Shown here: one piece after another, positions 63,545 through 64,000 of the stretch
How the letters are laid out: each line of letters opens with the position of its first letter
Numbering within the stretch: the first letter of the stretch is position 1
DNA from: Brucella pseudogrignonensis
GTDB lineage: Bacteria > Pseudomonadota > Alphaproteobacteria > Rhizobiales > Rhizobiaceae
Assembly: GCF_002252525.1 (NCBI RefSeq)
Contig: NZ_NNRM01000037.1
Span: 46,088-110,087 of the forward strand
Length of the DNA: 64,000 nucleotides
Direction of reading: 5' to 3'
Translations under genes and position numbers: made by a program
Notes under the pieces: model-generated
Database searches by the model: none
What the model was told of the DNA's origin: nothing
Seen by the model: only the letters and a program-made list of their open reading frames with translations

Positions 63545-63772
63545 CTTGAAGCCGCCTTTGAAGATGGTGAAACCAAAGATATTGCCGTGGCACTTGGTGA
63601 TATTGCTCGTTCTCTTGGTATGACCAATGTTGCCAAAGAAGCAGGCATCACCTGCGAAGCTCTTTACAAAGCACTGAGCGAAAAAGGCGACCCCAAACTA
63701 TCTACTCTCCTCGGTGTAATGAAGGCCCTTGGTATCCATCTTACTGTAGGTTCAAACAAACCAGCGGCATGA
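63545..63772 (+). pseudogene. Addiction-module antidote protein (HigA-like, TIGR02684), 5'-truncated
   Basis: The frame reads LEAAFEDGETKDIAVALGDIARSLGMTNVAKEAG, then ITCEALYKALSEKGDPKLSTLLGVMKALGIHLTV, a near-complete helix-turn-helix antitoxin of the TIGR02684 kind. The first 25 or so residues of the family are missing and the homology begins at the point where the DeoR remnant ends. No toxin gene precedes it, as would be usual. A GTG at 63587 could start a 61-residue form that keeps the DNA-binding part, but no clear ribosome site is present. Confidence 0.7.
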
Positions 63773-63938
63773 TTCCAACACCTCTGGCTAAACAGCAGTT
63801 CAGGGAAGCCAATCACGCAGTGAGAAGTTAGTCATTGGCGCAACGCCAAGGTCCCGTCATGACGCGGTAGCTCTTGCTAACATCGCCGACATGGAAACTA
63901 TATAGCAATATCCATTAGTTCGTTCCATAATACAGATT

Positions 63939-63950
63939 ATGTGATCACAT
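63939..63950. promoter_or_regulatory. Palindrome ATGTGATCACAT, possible operator
   Basis: A perfect 12-bp palindrome lies in AT-rich sequence near the right edge, in the position of a promoter for a gene outside the window. Its form fits GntR/FCD-type or Crp-type sites; the owner is unknown. Nothing else is supported in 63773-64000. Confidence 0.35.
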
Positions 63951-64000
63951 TATTGTAGCCGGGTGGGTTCTAGTTTGAAGTGCGACTTGCAAATGATAAC

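Overview
The window looks like a replicon of a Brucellaceae member, most probably the Ochrobactrum/Brucella anthropi group. The evidence is a Brucella-type porin C-terminus at the left edge, a RIME-like Rhizobiales palindrome, a type II glutamine synthetase with a sigma-54 promoter, MgtC and IalB family genes, GGAAC-N16-CGTT (EcfG-type) promoters, and many TTG/GTG starts. DUF736 and DUF982 genes, decayed genes and IS remnants suggest a secondary chromosome or another accessory-rich region. I see no tRNA, rRNA, CRISPR array or intact insertion sequence.

Left part (1-6000): end of a porin, an MFS exporter, then two thiol/quinone-stress-like units, a YcaC-like hydrolase and mhqO-mhqD. Their promoters share a 62-bp, identically spaced element with two palindromes. 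A YddG-like exporter follows. Positions 6350-9440 carry a cell-surface set: a YadA-like trimeric autotransporter, an IalB family protein and an exported protein of unknown function. Positions 10036-14673 form an efflux operon: OprM/NodT-type outer-membrane lipoprotein, MacA and MacB.

Positions 14700-20300 are a mosaic. They hold small orphan genes (DUF982, DUF736 and a 38-residue membrane peptide), a frameshifted P1-peptidase fragment, a glutamine-amidotransferase-fold hydrolase, an M55 D-aminopeptidase, mgtC behind an EcfG-type promoter, and an autotransporter barrel fragment joined directly after mgtC. Next come a GyrI-like protein, a Tat-exported metallophosphoesterase, a YciI-like protein, otsB-otsA (trehalose) and glnII.

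Positions 29662-36908 are a siderophore-uptake locus: a four-gene FecCD-type ABC operon, a divergent TonB-dependent receptor and an AraC regulator. Positions 37081-42043 hold an AcoR-type sigma-54 activator, an inverted-repeat activator site, a clear sigma-54 promoter, a butanediol-dehydrogenase-like enzyme and a SnoaL-fused flavin monooxygenase; this looks like one inducible catabolic module. A CNNM/CorC protein, an ArsR regulator, two small genes with EcfG-type promoters and a 2-hydroxycarboxylate transporter broken by an amber codon follow.

The right third (49423-62397, minus strand) is one 12-gene operon. It encodes a SorC-family regulator with its own operator, an ABC importer with two ATPases, an EryA-like kinase, a D-2-hydroxyacid dehydrogenase, two class II aldolase-fold proteins, a second FGGY kinase and a HAD phosphatase. 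The gene set implies import and phosphorylation of a polyol or sugar followed by aldol cleavage, but I cannot match it to a named pathway. It is the best candidate for an undescribed system here. The window ends in a recombination scar where a broken DeoR regulator abuts a 5'-truncated antitoxin gene.
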